Shown: positions 47,501 through 56,324 of the stretch, one piece after another
Layout of the letters: each line of letters starts with the position of its first letter
Numbering within the stretch: the first letter of the stretch is position 1
Assembly: GCA_025642065.1 (NCBI GenBank)
Contig: JAODUP010000048.1
Span: 321,001-385,000, forward strand
Direction: 5' to 3'
Length of the DNA: 64,000 nt
Origin: Paralvinella palmiformis
Lineage: Eukaryota; Annelida; Polychaeta; Terebellida; Alvinellidae
Notes under the pieces: model-generated
What the model saw: only the letters and a program-made list of their open reading frames with translations
Database searches by the model: none
What the model was told of the DNA's origin: nothing
Made by a program: the position numbers and the translations under genes

Positions 47501-50500
47501 GTGGAGATAAACTATAAGTGGTTGACTGATTGCTTTTATTCAGCATTGATCACATATGGTCAGGAGATAAGTCTGAATCAAAATATCCCACAAACACAGG
47601 TAATCTGGTTTAATTAATAACCTGACTTGAAAAAGCAAATTGCTCTAACCACTGTGCATCTGGCGCACTCAATATACTGTTAGAAGTATTTTTTATTATT
47701 AATTTCATATAATAATGTAAGTACATGTAACATACATTAAATTACCAGAGTAGCACAAGAGGGTAAAAGCAATTATTGCTATGGTAATCCTGAGCATTTT
47801 TTTAAAATTTATTTTAGTTATGATTGGTAAAATGTCTTGAAAGGTAAACTCTCTAGTCTTGAGTAGAATGAGTTTCAGGTGGTGAAATGTCCATAATCAC
47901 TCAATCTAAATAATGTTAGTATCAGTGATAAGAGGTTGTAATGTGCATGTATTGACAATACTTTGAGCTCTCACAGTTGTTCTTAGAATACAGTGTCAGG
48001 CAGTGTCACGACATGGTGTGTAGTACTAGCCAACTATAAATAAATCTAGCACACTCTGATTAAGTGAGAAAAATTGTAAATGCAAATGGGCAAAATTAGT
48101 GAAATATAATGAAGCTGTCGCCTGTTATCCCAAGGCTGACTTGTTTGTTATTTCAACCCGACTATTGATTGATTGGTTTTCAACCCCCCTGTGTGTGGGG
48201 ATAATACATTTATAATAAGAATATCATAATATACACAATAATAAAAACAGACAACATAAAGTAGCATAGATGACTAAAATAGCTATAATAATATTTGTAA
48301 CATCTGCCTGTTGTCATTGTTAAAATTAGATAAAAGACAGGCAGTGGAATAAATAACATCTGTGGCAAAGACCTTAATATATGATTTGCATGTTTTCACA
48401 TATTCATTGTCAAATATATATTTAATTATAGAAACACCTCAACTTACTGCTCCTATCACTTAAATTATCATGACCACTCAGTCGCCCACACATTTGTTGC
48501 TTCAACATAAACATGTACAAGATCCTACTTTAGAAAATGTCTTGAAATGTATGCGAGTCATTGTGTCTGGCATAAAACTGCTCTTGCAAAATCCGATAGA
48601 CTGCAGAGCATAAAAAGCTTTCCTACATGATTTGATTCAAGATTCGATGTGATCGTAATTATTATTAGAGAAATTACCACCTAAGTACATTATATTTCAT
48701 GACTGTGCTAATACAGTTCCAATCACAGTTTTAGTAAATTACAGATAGTGAAGTGGAAGCCAATGATCTCGGCCCCAACTGATTTTGGCCTGTTTGAAGT
48801 CCTCATTCCTGTTTTATTCTAATTAAATCGAAGTTGTACTATTATATATGTAGCAAGTGTACACATGGAACCAGAACAGCTACCTGTGCTGCCAACACCC
48901 GGCCCTGGTCCACAACAAGAGTTGGACTGTTGTATATTTGTTTGTGTTGGTATAAGCTTAATTGATAAGTCAACACAATGGGCCTTAATGCGAATATTTC
49001 CCTCTTCCTATCACATAACTTCATTTAAAATAAAGTGATATTTGTCTGTACACAGGAGCCCTGTGGATGCATGGGGCTCTCCCATATGTAGCCTATACTA
49101 GTTTATACAGGGATGTGCTACCCTCAGTGTGTCTTTTATCCATTTTGTTTTGTAATATTGGGGGGGTTTCAGGCCAGGTTTTGACAGCACTTAGATGTCG
49201 AATATAATCATTGGTATTTCTTTTCACAATTGTATGCGTCAGATGCTAGCAAAAAGTTTTAAAACCACTGAAACTTAATTTTTATGGAAAAATTAAATAT
49301 ATCTCTGATTGAAATTGATTTTAATACATAACACTAACATTTTGACTAATTTGGGAAACCTTTTCCTGGGACCTTTAAATACTGTAGTCAATAAATTAAC
49401 ATATTTTCCTCATCTGAGGTGTTAGCTGGAGTCAAGAGGCTGGAGTAGACAATTTAAATTGTATATCTACCATGACAATTATGGTTTTTGTGTTCAAATT
49501 GATTTAGTATTAGCAGTTTCGTTTCTTGTTCAAAGCAATGGAGGGAAAACATTATTTGTCAATTGTCAATTTGAACTATTCAATTTTCTTGTGAGTAGGT
49601 TGATAACTGGTTCACTTTGGTGAGCTAAACAAAGTTAACAGCTTATGTTTGCTAGATGTTACAGTCCATCAAACAAGTTCTTACCTGATCCCACGGATCA
49701 TATTAATCAACCAAATCCTAGTGGAATTAACACATGTCTGAAGCATCTCAGAATCACTCTGAGGACCATAGAAATTAAAAACAAATTGGAGGGGGGGGGA
49801 CATCCATTACAGCCCCCCCCCCCCCACACGGCCATTCACACACTCTGCTCACCTCTGTAGCTTCCCTACCTCTACATTTGTCCTGACTAGATATAACCAA
49901 AATTTAAAGAGTACCGATGTATTGTGCAGGCTGTCGAAGCAAAACACCAATCAAATGACAAATACGAGCAGAATTTAAATATGAAAAAATAGTTGAGATG
50001 TACTTTTCATTTCTTCACAATTCCATACGGCTTTTTTGGAATCATACGGTCGGGTAACCCCCAACAAGATTATTTTTAAGACTGGCCTTGTATATGTATG
50101 TCCAGATGAGACTCACATGAATATTGTATATATTTGTTGCATTTATACATGAAAAGGGTACTAGTATTAGTATAAATGCAGGCATAGACATTAACTTTTG
50201 AAGTCACCTACCCTGTAGGCTGTAGGACAGAAGAGGTATTCACCTGCCCAGATTTTATGTGTATGAGACATGCCAATACATTCACCAGTTACATACAAGA
50301 TGTTAATTCTAATATTATAACACACAATCCACCAGTTATATTGGGTATGTTATTGTTGTAGTGCCAGTCAGATTTAATTATCTTCAAAGCTCAGAAGCCA
50401 CATCTCTCACATTTTGTGCCAGCATCTTTTTAGATGTCCTGGAGATTCCCAGTGAGGTTGCATGGTGTCGATTCTGTACAAATTACAGCCATCAATAAAG

Positions 50501-51928
50501 GAAGACTTTATTCCAAAATTGAAGTTTGGGTTTCTCCCACATGGCAAATGGAGCCAATCAAGCCACGATCCAAGTCTGCAATACTGGGAAAGGGCTCCGA
50601 CCAGGAAGCGATGAACGTCCAGATTCTTTTGTTTTCTTCATAGTTTAACTTGAAAGGCTTTCCTTTTTGTGTTACATACAATATTGTTGTTTTCATCTGT
50701 GGTAATGCCATTTTTAAAACCAAACTTAGCAAGACCATCTTGAATCTCTAATGACACTAGATCTACTGGAAACATGATGCATAATAATTGGTCAAGGGCG
50801 GGGGTGTTGTATCACCAGCCAATGAAATGAGCTGCTGTGCCATGGCTCAACTACACCACTCAAACTAGGTTCTTTACGGTTTGCCGCGTAAACCCGAGAT
50901 TCCATATATGTGGTATGCATTATGCTACAAAAATAATTTTAAAATTGGAAAAATACAAGCATAATTCCATATGTGACCCTGCGATTTGCAAATGCAACAA
51001 AATGGATTGCTCTATGTAGTGATTGCTGCGAATACGAATCAGATGGTTGAATCCAGAATTTTACACATCATCAAATTCTGGATTCAACAGTCCGATTTGA
51101 GTGTCCATACTACAATGTCACATACACTTAGACTTATAATGCTACTGCAATGTCACATACGCATTTGGATTCGCATGTTGCATTATGCATACCACATATA
51201 TGGAATCTGGGTTTAGTAAAGCATTAACATTACACTGTGTATGTAGCCTGTGAGAATTATGTTCATAGCTAATTCTTTTAGCCAATTGTGTAAAACGATG
51301 TTGAAAAGTATGGTGCATTGTAAGATGTGGTTGAATGGGATTATTTTGTGCCAGACAGAAAAATCACTTGTCTGATAGTGGCCGTCAGTTGTCACCTGCC
51401 CTGACAGTCCTTAATATCTATGCCTGAAATGTATTTGTTTTTATATTTGTACACAATGACAAGTAAACTACTAGATATATAGACTATAGATCTACTAGGC
51501 CTGAATAAAATGGTATCGAAAAAGTTTTGTATCATCGTGAAATTTAAGAGTTCAGTTGGCTGAAATCATCTTTATAATAATTAGATAATAAGATAGACAT
51601 TCTTATGATTCTAGATCTAGTCTATATTACGAGATTCAAATTGGGCCGAAATGAACATAGGAATTAGTTGGGCCGAGATCAACTGTATTCAGTGAAGGTA
51701 CTCTTAAAAAGGATCTAGAAAATCAGTTAGTCACTTACTGACTTAGTCTTACTCCTAGATTTGTCAGTGACTGAGTGAGTCTAACTCGAACCGAAAGTCG
51801 AAACTGATTATTTATTACATAACGTACCTGGTTGTAACGCCAGTATGATCTATCCACTTAGATAACAAAGCCGAATGGCGGCGTATAACTTTAGCACATG
51901 ACGAACACAACACTCTGATATATATCAT
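32504..51928 (-). CDS. GUF1: Translation factor GUF1, mitochondrial (EF4/LepA GTPase; 18 coding exons)
   Basis: Ribosome-bound GTPase thought to promote back-translocation/fidelity of mitochondrial protein synthesis; about 660 aa (human 669). Exons 5' to 3': 51928-51828, 44383-44338, 44230-44103, 43741-43606, 43280-43200, 42278-42117, 41600-41536, 41444-41332, 40546-40456, 40264-40135, 40025-39916, 38355-38228, 37390-37320, 36657-36556, 36318-36185, 36015-35970, 35754-35542, 32629-32504; all joins GT-AG and in phase. G motifs: AHIDHGKST (67-75), RGIT (109-112), DTPGH (135-139, split by an intron), NKID (189-192), SAK (220-222). Later signatures [39 protein letters not shown] and [13 protein letters not shown], and a basic EF4-specific C-terminus ([14 protein letters not shown]). 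The N-terminus ([18 protein letters not shown]) is basic and hydrophobic as expected of a mitochondrial transit peptide. Intron 1 is 7.4 kb. Confidence 0.96.
33560..33857 (+). mobile_element. Transposase C-terminal remnant
   Basis: The plus strand is open from about 33569 to the TAA at 33857-33862 except for one TAA near 33674. It reads [13 protein letters not shown], then [16 protein letters not shown] and [15 protein letters not shown]. The KPLHxxW...GW pattern recurs in the C-terminal part of DDE transposases of invertebrate genomes; assignment is from memory and tentative. It lies in the last GUF1 intron, antisense to the gene. Confidence 0.45.
34650..35380. repeat. 36-bp minisatellite with a higher-order ~186-bp period
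   Basis: Units like 'ctggcaaatatagctgtata' + 'tatcacatataataca' repeat about ten times from 34650 to 35037. A block with 'actggcaagtatatcaccta' recurs about 186 bp apart, giving a higher-order unit. One more unit resumes at about 35330, after the SINE-like insertion at 35039-35328. Located in the last GUF1 intron. Confidence 0.85.
35039..35328 (-). mobile_element. tRNA-derived SINE inserted in the minisatellite
   Basis: In reverse: box A 'ttgtgggtagagcatgaga' and box B 'ggcaggttcgcgcc', a body, then a (TTA)n tail at the left edge. It splits the 36-bp repeat array, whose units lie on both sides, so it arrived after the array had formed. Confidence 0.7.
36339..36366. repeat. (GT)n microsatellite
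   Basis: About 27 bp of alternating GT in a GUF1 intron, 20 bp from an exon edge. Confidence 0.9.
36792..37149. mobile_element. hAT-type MITE with perfect 8-bp target duplication
   Basis: Starts cagacatggggtcaattcc and ends with the inverse, flanked on both sides by ACTCATAG (36784-36791 and 37150-37157). The 8-bp duplication and CAG-initial ends identify the hAT superfamily. The interior consists of 'caattcca' words and a 'ctactccgagtacctac' palindromic block. A shorter relative is at 47165-47370; both are in GUF1 introns. Confidence 0.85.
38480..38983. repeat. 20-bp minisatellite resembling the GUF1 splice donor
   Basis: Degenerate 20-bp units of the form 'atatttacccattatctgtt', cleanest at 38790-38950. 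Two more units (39889-39925) abut GUF1 exon 11; the second includes its splice donor. On the minus strand units read like 'gatagcaggtaaatataa', nearly the exon 11 donor (gacagcag|gtaaatataa). Confidence 0.85.
38984..39312. mobile_element. DNA transposon remnant with imperfect inverted ends
   Basis: Left end 'cagtcgtacccaccctacat' and right end 'gatgtaaagtggggtattac' + 'tg' are imperfect inverses. It sits between the main 20-bp array and the donor-proximal units. Non-coding. Confidence 0.5.
39313..39884. other. Unassigned GUF1 intron sequence
   Basis: No repeat family or coding segment recognised. Like the preceding element it separates the two parts of the 20-bp array, so it is probably also inserted DNA. 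Confidence 0.35.
41640..41703. repeat. (TG)n-(CA)n inverted repeat
   Basis: 'tgtgtgtgtgtgcatgcatg' followed by 'tgcacacacacacaca' forms a near-perfect hairpin of alternating purine-pyrimidine, 40 bp from a GUF1 exon edge. Confidence 0.8.
42440..43090 (+). other. Unidentified open segments in a GUF1 intron
   Basis: Plus-strand open frames at 42592-42777 (61 codons) and 42825-43100 (91 codons) have somewhat protein-like composition but no family I recognise, and no splice context. Possibly an old transposon; alternatively chance. Confidence 0.25.
43760..44090 (+). mobile_element. LINE 3' end (CR1/L2-like)
   Basis: Encodes the usual last residues of a LINE ORF ([17 protein letters not shown] and [17 protein letters not shown]), stop near 43937, then a 3' UTR ending 'agggtgctataaaaaaaata' and ATT repeats. 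5'-truncated, antisense to GUF1, squeezed between two GUF1 exons. Confidence 0.7.
44619..44798 (-). mobile_element. SINE family A with 17-bp target-site duplication
   Basis: Full element in reverse (tail 'gccacttttgtgcacatggt' at left; box B inverse 'gagattcgaacacggg', box A region at right). Flanked by perfect copies of TTAATATACATGGATGA at 44602-44618 and 44799-44815, proof of retrotransposition and of a fairly recent insertion. In GUF1 intron 1. Confidence 0.88.
45845..46000 (-). mobile_element. SINE family D copy
   Basis: Contains 'gttgtttagcctcagtgttt', 'cagaaacacaggcataac' and 'gaactcacaacctcaagat', collinear with 60640-60775 and 12680-12850. Confidence 0.65.
46845..47070 (+). mobile_element. 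SINE family B, old copy
   Basis: Box B 'gatcacaagttcaatccc', then 'ttccagagattaatttcctg', 'gaggacataaaacactctgg' and 'caatgatcaccatcag', in the same order as 60853-61130. Confidence 0.7.
47165..47370. mobile_element. Shorter relative of the hAT MITE
   Basis: Starts 'cagacatggga' and ends 'gatcccatatctg', with the same 'gtaggtactcagagtacc' palindromic block and 'gaattggaattga' words as 36792-37149. No clear target duplication remains. Confidence 0.7.
47525..47670 (-). mobile_element. SINE family D, weak copy
   Basis: 'cacatatggtcaggagataa', 'cccacaaacacaggtaatct' and 'tgctctaaccactgtgc' follow family D order with heavy divergence. Confidence 0.4.
47680..49780. other. GUF1 intron 1, nothing recognised
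   Basis: AT-rich intron DNA; short open frames only, none with a recognisable product. Confidence 0.45.
49791..49826. repeat. G9 and C13 runs forming a G:C hairpin
   Basis: Nine G (49791-49799) and thirteen C (49813-49825) are separated by 13 bases, giving a 9-bp pure G:C stem. Confidence 0.85.
49890..50095 (-). repeat. Dispersed repeat, copy 2
   Basis: Reverse-strand match to 5975-6110 in two blocks, separated by about 85 bp not present in copy 1. Confidence 0.6.
50300..50760. other. Unidentified moderately GC-rich segment
   Basis: Open for about 70 codons on each strand (50434-50643 + and 50508-50738 -) with a protein-like look on the minus strand ([35 protein letters not shown]). No family recognised; inside GUF1 intron 1. 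Confidence 0.25.
50889..51215. mobile_element. TA-target MITE with 36-bp inverted repeats and central hairpin
   Basis: The ends taaacccgagattccatata... and ...tatatggaatctgggttta are inverse over 36 bp with one indel and one mismatch, starting and ending in TA. In the middle (51050-51088) TTGAATCCAGAATTT and its inverse form a perfect 15-bp hairpin. About 327 bp. Confidence 0.85.
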
Positions 51929-52260
51929 AATAATACCGAACCCTTAAAATAAAAGTTGACACTTTCACATCTACAACCCTAATATCGCTCCCAGAACAAA
52001 CACACGTTTGATGGATACAAAACAAGGAAAACTGAGTATTTAGTACTTAACATTTATTTTCTGAAACAAATCTGATGTTGTCACTTGGAAGTGTTAATAT
52101 CGATAAATGTGTAAAATCATTACAAATGACAGTTAATTAGTTGTTTGCATAGATTTTGCATTTTATGGTAATCAAAAGTTAACTGTTAAATATAATTGTG
52201 GAAACCAGCTAAAATCATTAAAACAGAAATGGAATAGTATAGTCAACACCCTTATTAAAT
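51929..52260. other. 5' flank of GUF1
   Basis: Presumed promoter and 5' UTR side of GUF1; no TATA box or other defined element can be assigned with confidence. Confidence 0.3.
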
Positions 52261-52271
52261 TTTGAAACCGT

Positions 52272-52365
52272 GCTATATATATATATATATATATATATAT
52301 GCCTAAGCTCAGCATGATATATATATATATATATATATATATAACTGTTATATATATATATTTGT
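52272..52365. repeat. Paired (TA)n arrays
   Basis: TA runs at about 52275-52299 and 52318-52342 flank 'gcctaagctcagcatga', with a third short run at 52349-52361. Confidence 0.85.
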
Positions 52366-53009
52366 GTGTGTTTTGAAGACCTAATTGTTTGTCAAATCAA
52401 GGTATTTTATTGGTATTCTAAATAACTGTGGAAACCATCTCTTGCTAAATAATATCAATTAACTAAATATGTTAATGTACATAGTATAGTGCATTTTAAG
52501 AAATATATACAATAAATTTTTAGACCATTAACAAAACTGTTAACAAAAAAAATCCACTTCCATACAAGAAAATAATATTACAATTCAGTATTTTACTTAT
52601 CATAAATTGTTTTTGTATAACTGTAACAAGCCATTCACCCGAACACATTCGTATTATACAATGGGGAAGACTGTCGTAATGTTGATAGTTTCTTAGAAAA
52701 TCCAAATGTTAAAAAGGTAATAAAAAGAACCCTGCAATACATATTAGTGCATGTATATTGTAGATATATCACAGATTAAAATAAACAAAATGATAGCATA
52801 CAGATATTTAGATTTTGCACATCATTTGCTTATAATGAAACTGCAATTAATTATTCTTTAAAATAACTTGATGGGTTCAAAACCAGAAATGCAAAAGGTA
52901 TAACTAAGTAAATACTACCATTATCATGGAATTAATTATTATTGCCATCGGAATATTTACAGTAAACAATACAAATGAATATAACATTTACAACAATATT
53001 TCTCACCCA

Positions 53010-53105
53010 GAAACAGGGCTGAGTCAGGGATAATAATATTGTACAGCGCTTCAGAACAGGGTTACGTGGTAATTCTGGCGCTATATAAACATACATTATT
53101 AGTAG
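53010..53105 (+). mobile_element. SINE family C tail
   Basis: 'gctgagtcagggataataat', 'tgtacagcgctt' and 'ggcgctatataaacatac' + ATT/AGT repeats match the 3' third of 7665-7978. Confidence 0.7.
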
Positions 53106-53209
53106 TAGTACTTCCGGGGGTTATTTAAAACAACTGAACACCCAACACAGATAACACACAGTGTCCCCACTACCAGTTCCAGAGAGCTTAAATATAAACA
53201 GTCTGTGTC

Positions 53210-53415
53210 TTTGCCAGTTCATCGCCAAAAGAAAGGGTCTTTTCGTCGCCTGTGAGAAGTCGTTTCATCGCTAACTAAAAGTCGTTTAGTCGCCCATTGA
53301 AATGTCTTGTAGTTGTTTTCGTCGACATCAGTAATTATTCTAGAATACATATACACATAAAAAGTTTGTTATTTACTTTATATTATAATTTTAATACATA
53401 TTATAGGGTAATAAA

Positions 53416-53456
<41 letters not shown>

Positions 53457-54590
53457 GGCATTCAAGCAAATTTTTGGAAGTGCAAAGTTTTGGTATGTTG
53501 ATGAAACATGTCGTCTGGTTCGAGCGCCTTTCTTCCAATATGTTGTGAGATCGGGAGAAAATATGAAGCTAGTCCCTCTTCTGTTCATGTTGATGTCTGG
53601 GAAGGTAAAGGCTGATTATGAGGCTGTCTCAGTTTCTGCAGGACAGTGCTGTACCAATTTCACACTGTACCAGTGGTAGAAAGTATCACGGCGGAGATTG
53701 AGGTCGCAACCTGGGTGGCACTGCGCGATGTATTAACAGATGTGCAACTGAGGGGTTGTGTTTTTTATTTTACGCTAGCTGTGTTGCGCAATATCCAAGA
53801 ATGTGGCATGCAAAATCGTACAACCAGCACCTGTGACTTCAGCCATAGACTGATACCGTTTCTCCCCGCAGCCCACATTCCATCTCCATTTGCAACAATT
53901 GGGGCTACCCATACACCAGAGCCATTCAGTCAGCTGCTGACATACTTCAAACGACAGTGGATGACCAACATTATTTTTCCAATCTCTACATGGTCGATTT
54001 TTGAGCACCGAATTCGGATAAACAACGATGTCAAAGGATGGCACAAGAAGCAAAACAGTGAGGTCAAGTATCTAAATCTGTTTAAATTCATTCAGAGGCC
54101 ACCTACGTCAGTACCCAAGCACAATTCATTCCCAATGATGTGGCCCTTGCGATATCAGTGCCCCAAATTTAAAAACAAATCACAGGAAATTATCACTAAA
54201 TCATGGTCCAAGTTGACAACAGAGGATATTTCGGCTAAGGAGTTGTTGCAACGGTGTGCACGTAAGAATGGACCCTTCGTATCTGTCAATGAATGAATAC
54301 TTTTGAATATATGTTGTTAATATTTCCTTGTGGTTTTTCTTTTATTTCATTTAGCTTAATGTGTTTTTCTTATTTGTGTCAATGTATTATATGCTGTCTA
54401 TGACTAGTTTATGCAATTTTTCCCTGTGCCTCCTCTATTAAACTATTTTGTTCAGTTGTGCGTTCTTGTCCCATTTCTGTCCATTGATAATTACATATCT
54501 ATTAATTATCGCTGCTACGACTTTTGGTTGGAGACGAAACGGCTTTTGGTAGACGACGAACTGGTAATGGCGCCGAAACGACTCGCAATC
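53210..54590 (+). mobile_element. Degenerate MULE-type transposon with terminal inverted repeats
   Basis: Two broken frames (53456-53679 and 53646-54296) encode a MULE-like transposase: FWYVDETCRLVRAPF (first catalytic Asp), VRSGENMKLVPLLFMLMSG, then VATWVALRDVLTDVQLRGC, TWSIFEHRIRINNDVKGWH. In the family the second motif reads D-F-E before the A-x-W, the C-x2-H is GCxFH and the last reads NNDVEGWH; here they are EIE, GCVFY and NNDVKGWH, so catalytic positions are lost as well as the frame. The flanks (53214-53300 and 54510-54590) carry inverted 'ccagttcgtcg' and 'aaaagtcgtt' words. A (TA)n run sits just before the coding start. Confidence 0.75.
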
Positions 54591-54989
54591 ACTGAAACAA
54601 TATGAAAACGTAACACGAGAGTTGATAGACACATTCAGAATTACATGGACATTGCAGATATGCCATTGATTAAATAGTATACATAGTTCTAAAACTAGTT
54701 GGGAATAAAGTAAACTAGAATATCTGCTTACAAGATACCACAACAAAGTTTTATGAACTATGTGCTTTCTAACTAAATCTAACTCAATTCATCACTTGAC
54801 ATTGAAAATACACAATTATTTGGGAGAAATACATTATGGAAAAAATAGACTGGTTGGTGCAATATAGACTAAACAAATATGGTATTTTGCAAGTAATGCA
54901 AAAATATAATGATGACACTGTGCTAGCACACTTGGTGACTTCATTGATGAAACTAAATATATAGGAAGGTTTGTTTTGTTGTTCGGGGA

Positions 54990-55312
54990 GAATCCCCAGG
55001 CTGTCGCTTATTCGGCACAGCCTCTATGTTTGAGAAACTCCTCCCCCACCACTCACAGGGGAGCAGTACGGAAAGATGGAACCGAAATACCCCGAGGGTG
55101 GTCACTGCCAGAGTTTTTACGTCCTCAGGGGGTCTTTAAAGTCCCCTTTATTTTAAATAATTCAGGGGATATGGTAGCACCATTTAACGTGGTCACCACC
55201 CACGATGTTGTGAGCCGAGAAATTAATCTTTGGAAAAGTTTCGACCTCTTTCGGGGTTCGAACCTGTGATCATTGGCACCAAGTGTCGGGTGCTTAACCA
55301 CTAGAGCTCACC
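54990..55312 (-). mobile_element. tRNA-derived SINE, family B, full copy
   Basis: Closely matches 23112-23452: 'ggctgtcgcttattcggcac', 'ccaccactcacaggggagca', 'ccacgatgttgtgagccg', and box B inverse 'ggttcgaacctgtgat'. Confidence 0.8.
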
Positions 55313-55589
55313 TGAAGAAGGTACAGGATAACTGGTATGTGAATTAATGGCTCCCCCTACAAATTTTCCCAAATGTCAATACCTGTTATATACTGACAAC
55401 CAGTCAAATGTTTGAAGTTTTTCCCACCATTTAGCTTATTTTTGGCTACAACAATTTATGCTTCATTTGTAGGCATGTTTTAATAATATGTATATATAAA
55501 TGTTTTCTCTCATAATTTTTTATCAGGGGTATTCTTCACTATAAACGTTATGCTTCCAACAATGTATTAATTATATACGAATTGTTCAT

Positions 55590-55935
55590 GGTTCCCACAT
55601 TCAAAGAAATATTATTTTCCAGAACAATTTTCAGGACGAAATTACCATTTTCCAGGACAAAGTATATTTAAAGGTACTGGCAATAAATCAAGATATGTGG
55701 GAACAAGAATATTATATTTAATCAATGCATGATCAATTATTGAAATTTGTATGGAACAGTCTCATCCTCACCCCTTCTAGTTTTCTGATCCATCCACTTT
55801 TATTTAAATTTTAACTAACATGGGATATCAAACTATGTACAGGAATATTTATTCACAGGCTTTTTTTGTTCTAAGTGAATTTTTTCAAAGACATTTCCTG
55901 ATTTGGTAAAATTCCATGACATTTCCTGGAACAAT
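55590..55935. mobile_element. Possible hAT-like element
   Basis: 'ggttcccacattcaaagaaa' and 'ttttccagaacaattttcag' on the left are loosely inverted by 'aaagacatttcctgatttgg' and 'catttcctggaac' on the right. Ends are not defined. Confidence 0.35.
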
Positions 55936-56090
55936 GAATTTGTTAAATATGCTGAATAGATAAATTCAACTTTATCAACAAGCATTTTTGTAATAAACCA
56001 GTATTGTCTGCAGTTCTTGGGTGTTTGATACTGTCCTCAAATACAGACCTCCTCACACACACACATTGAATAAAACATATTTTATTCAAA

Positions 56091-56096
56091 TAGAGA
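56091..56096 (-). terminator. Poly(A) signal of C1QBP
   Basis: AATAAA on the minus strand, about 230 bp after the stop codon. Other AT-rich candidates exist closer in. Confidence 0.5.
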
Positions 56097-56324
56097 AGAT
56101 ATACATGAATGGTTCTGTTCATATAATCAAAACCAGTTCCATCATGTAATAATAATTAATTATATAGTTAGTGGTTGCATTCCATCAATAATTTGAAACA
56201 TGCTGTATAAAAAGATTTCCTGTGCCAACAGATCTATCAACAAATCTTTACTGCACTATGTAAAATGACTCCTTTAACACAAAATAAATAAAGTCTCTTG
56301 CTGGTGACATAAGTAGGGATTAAC

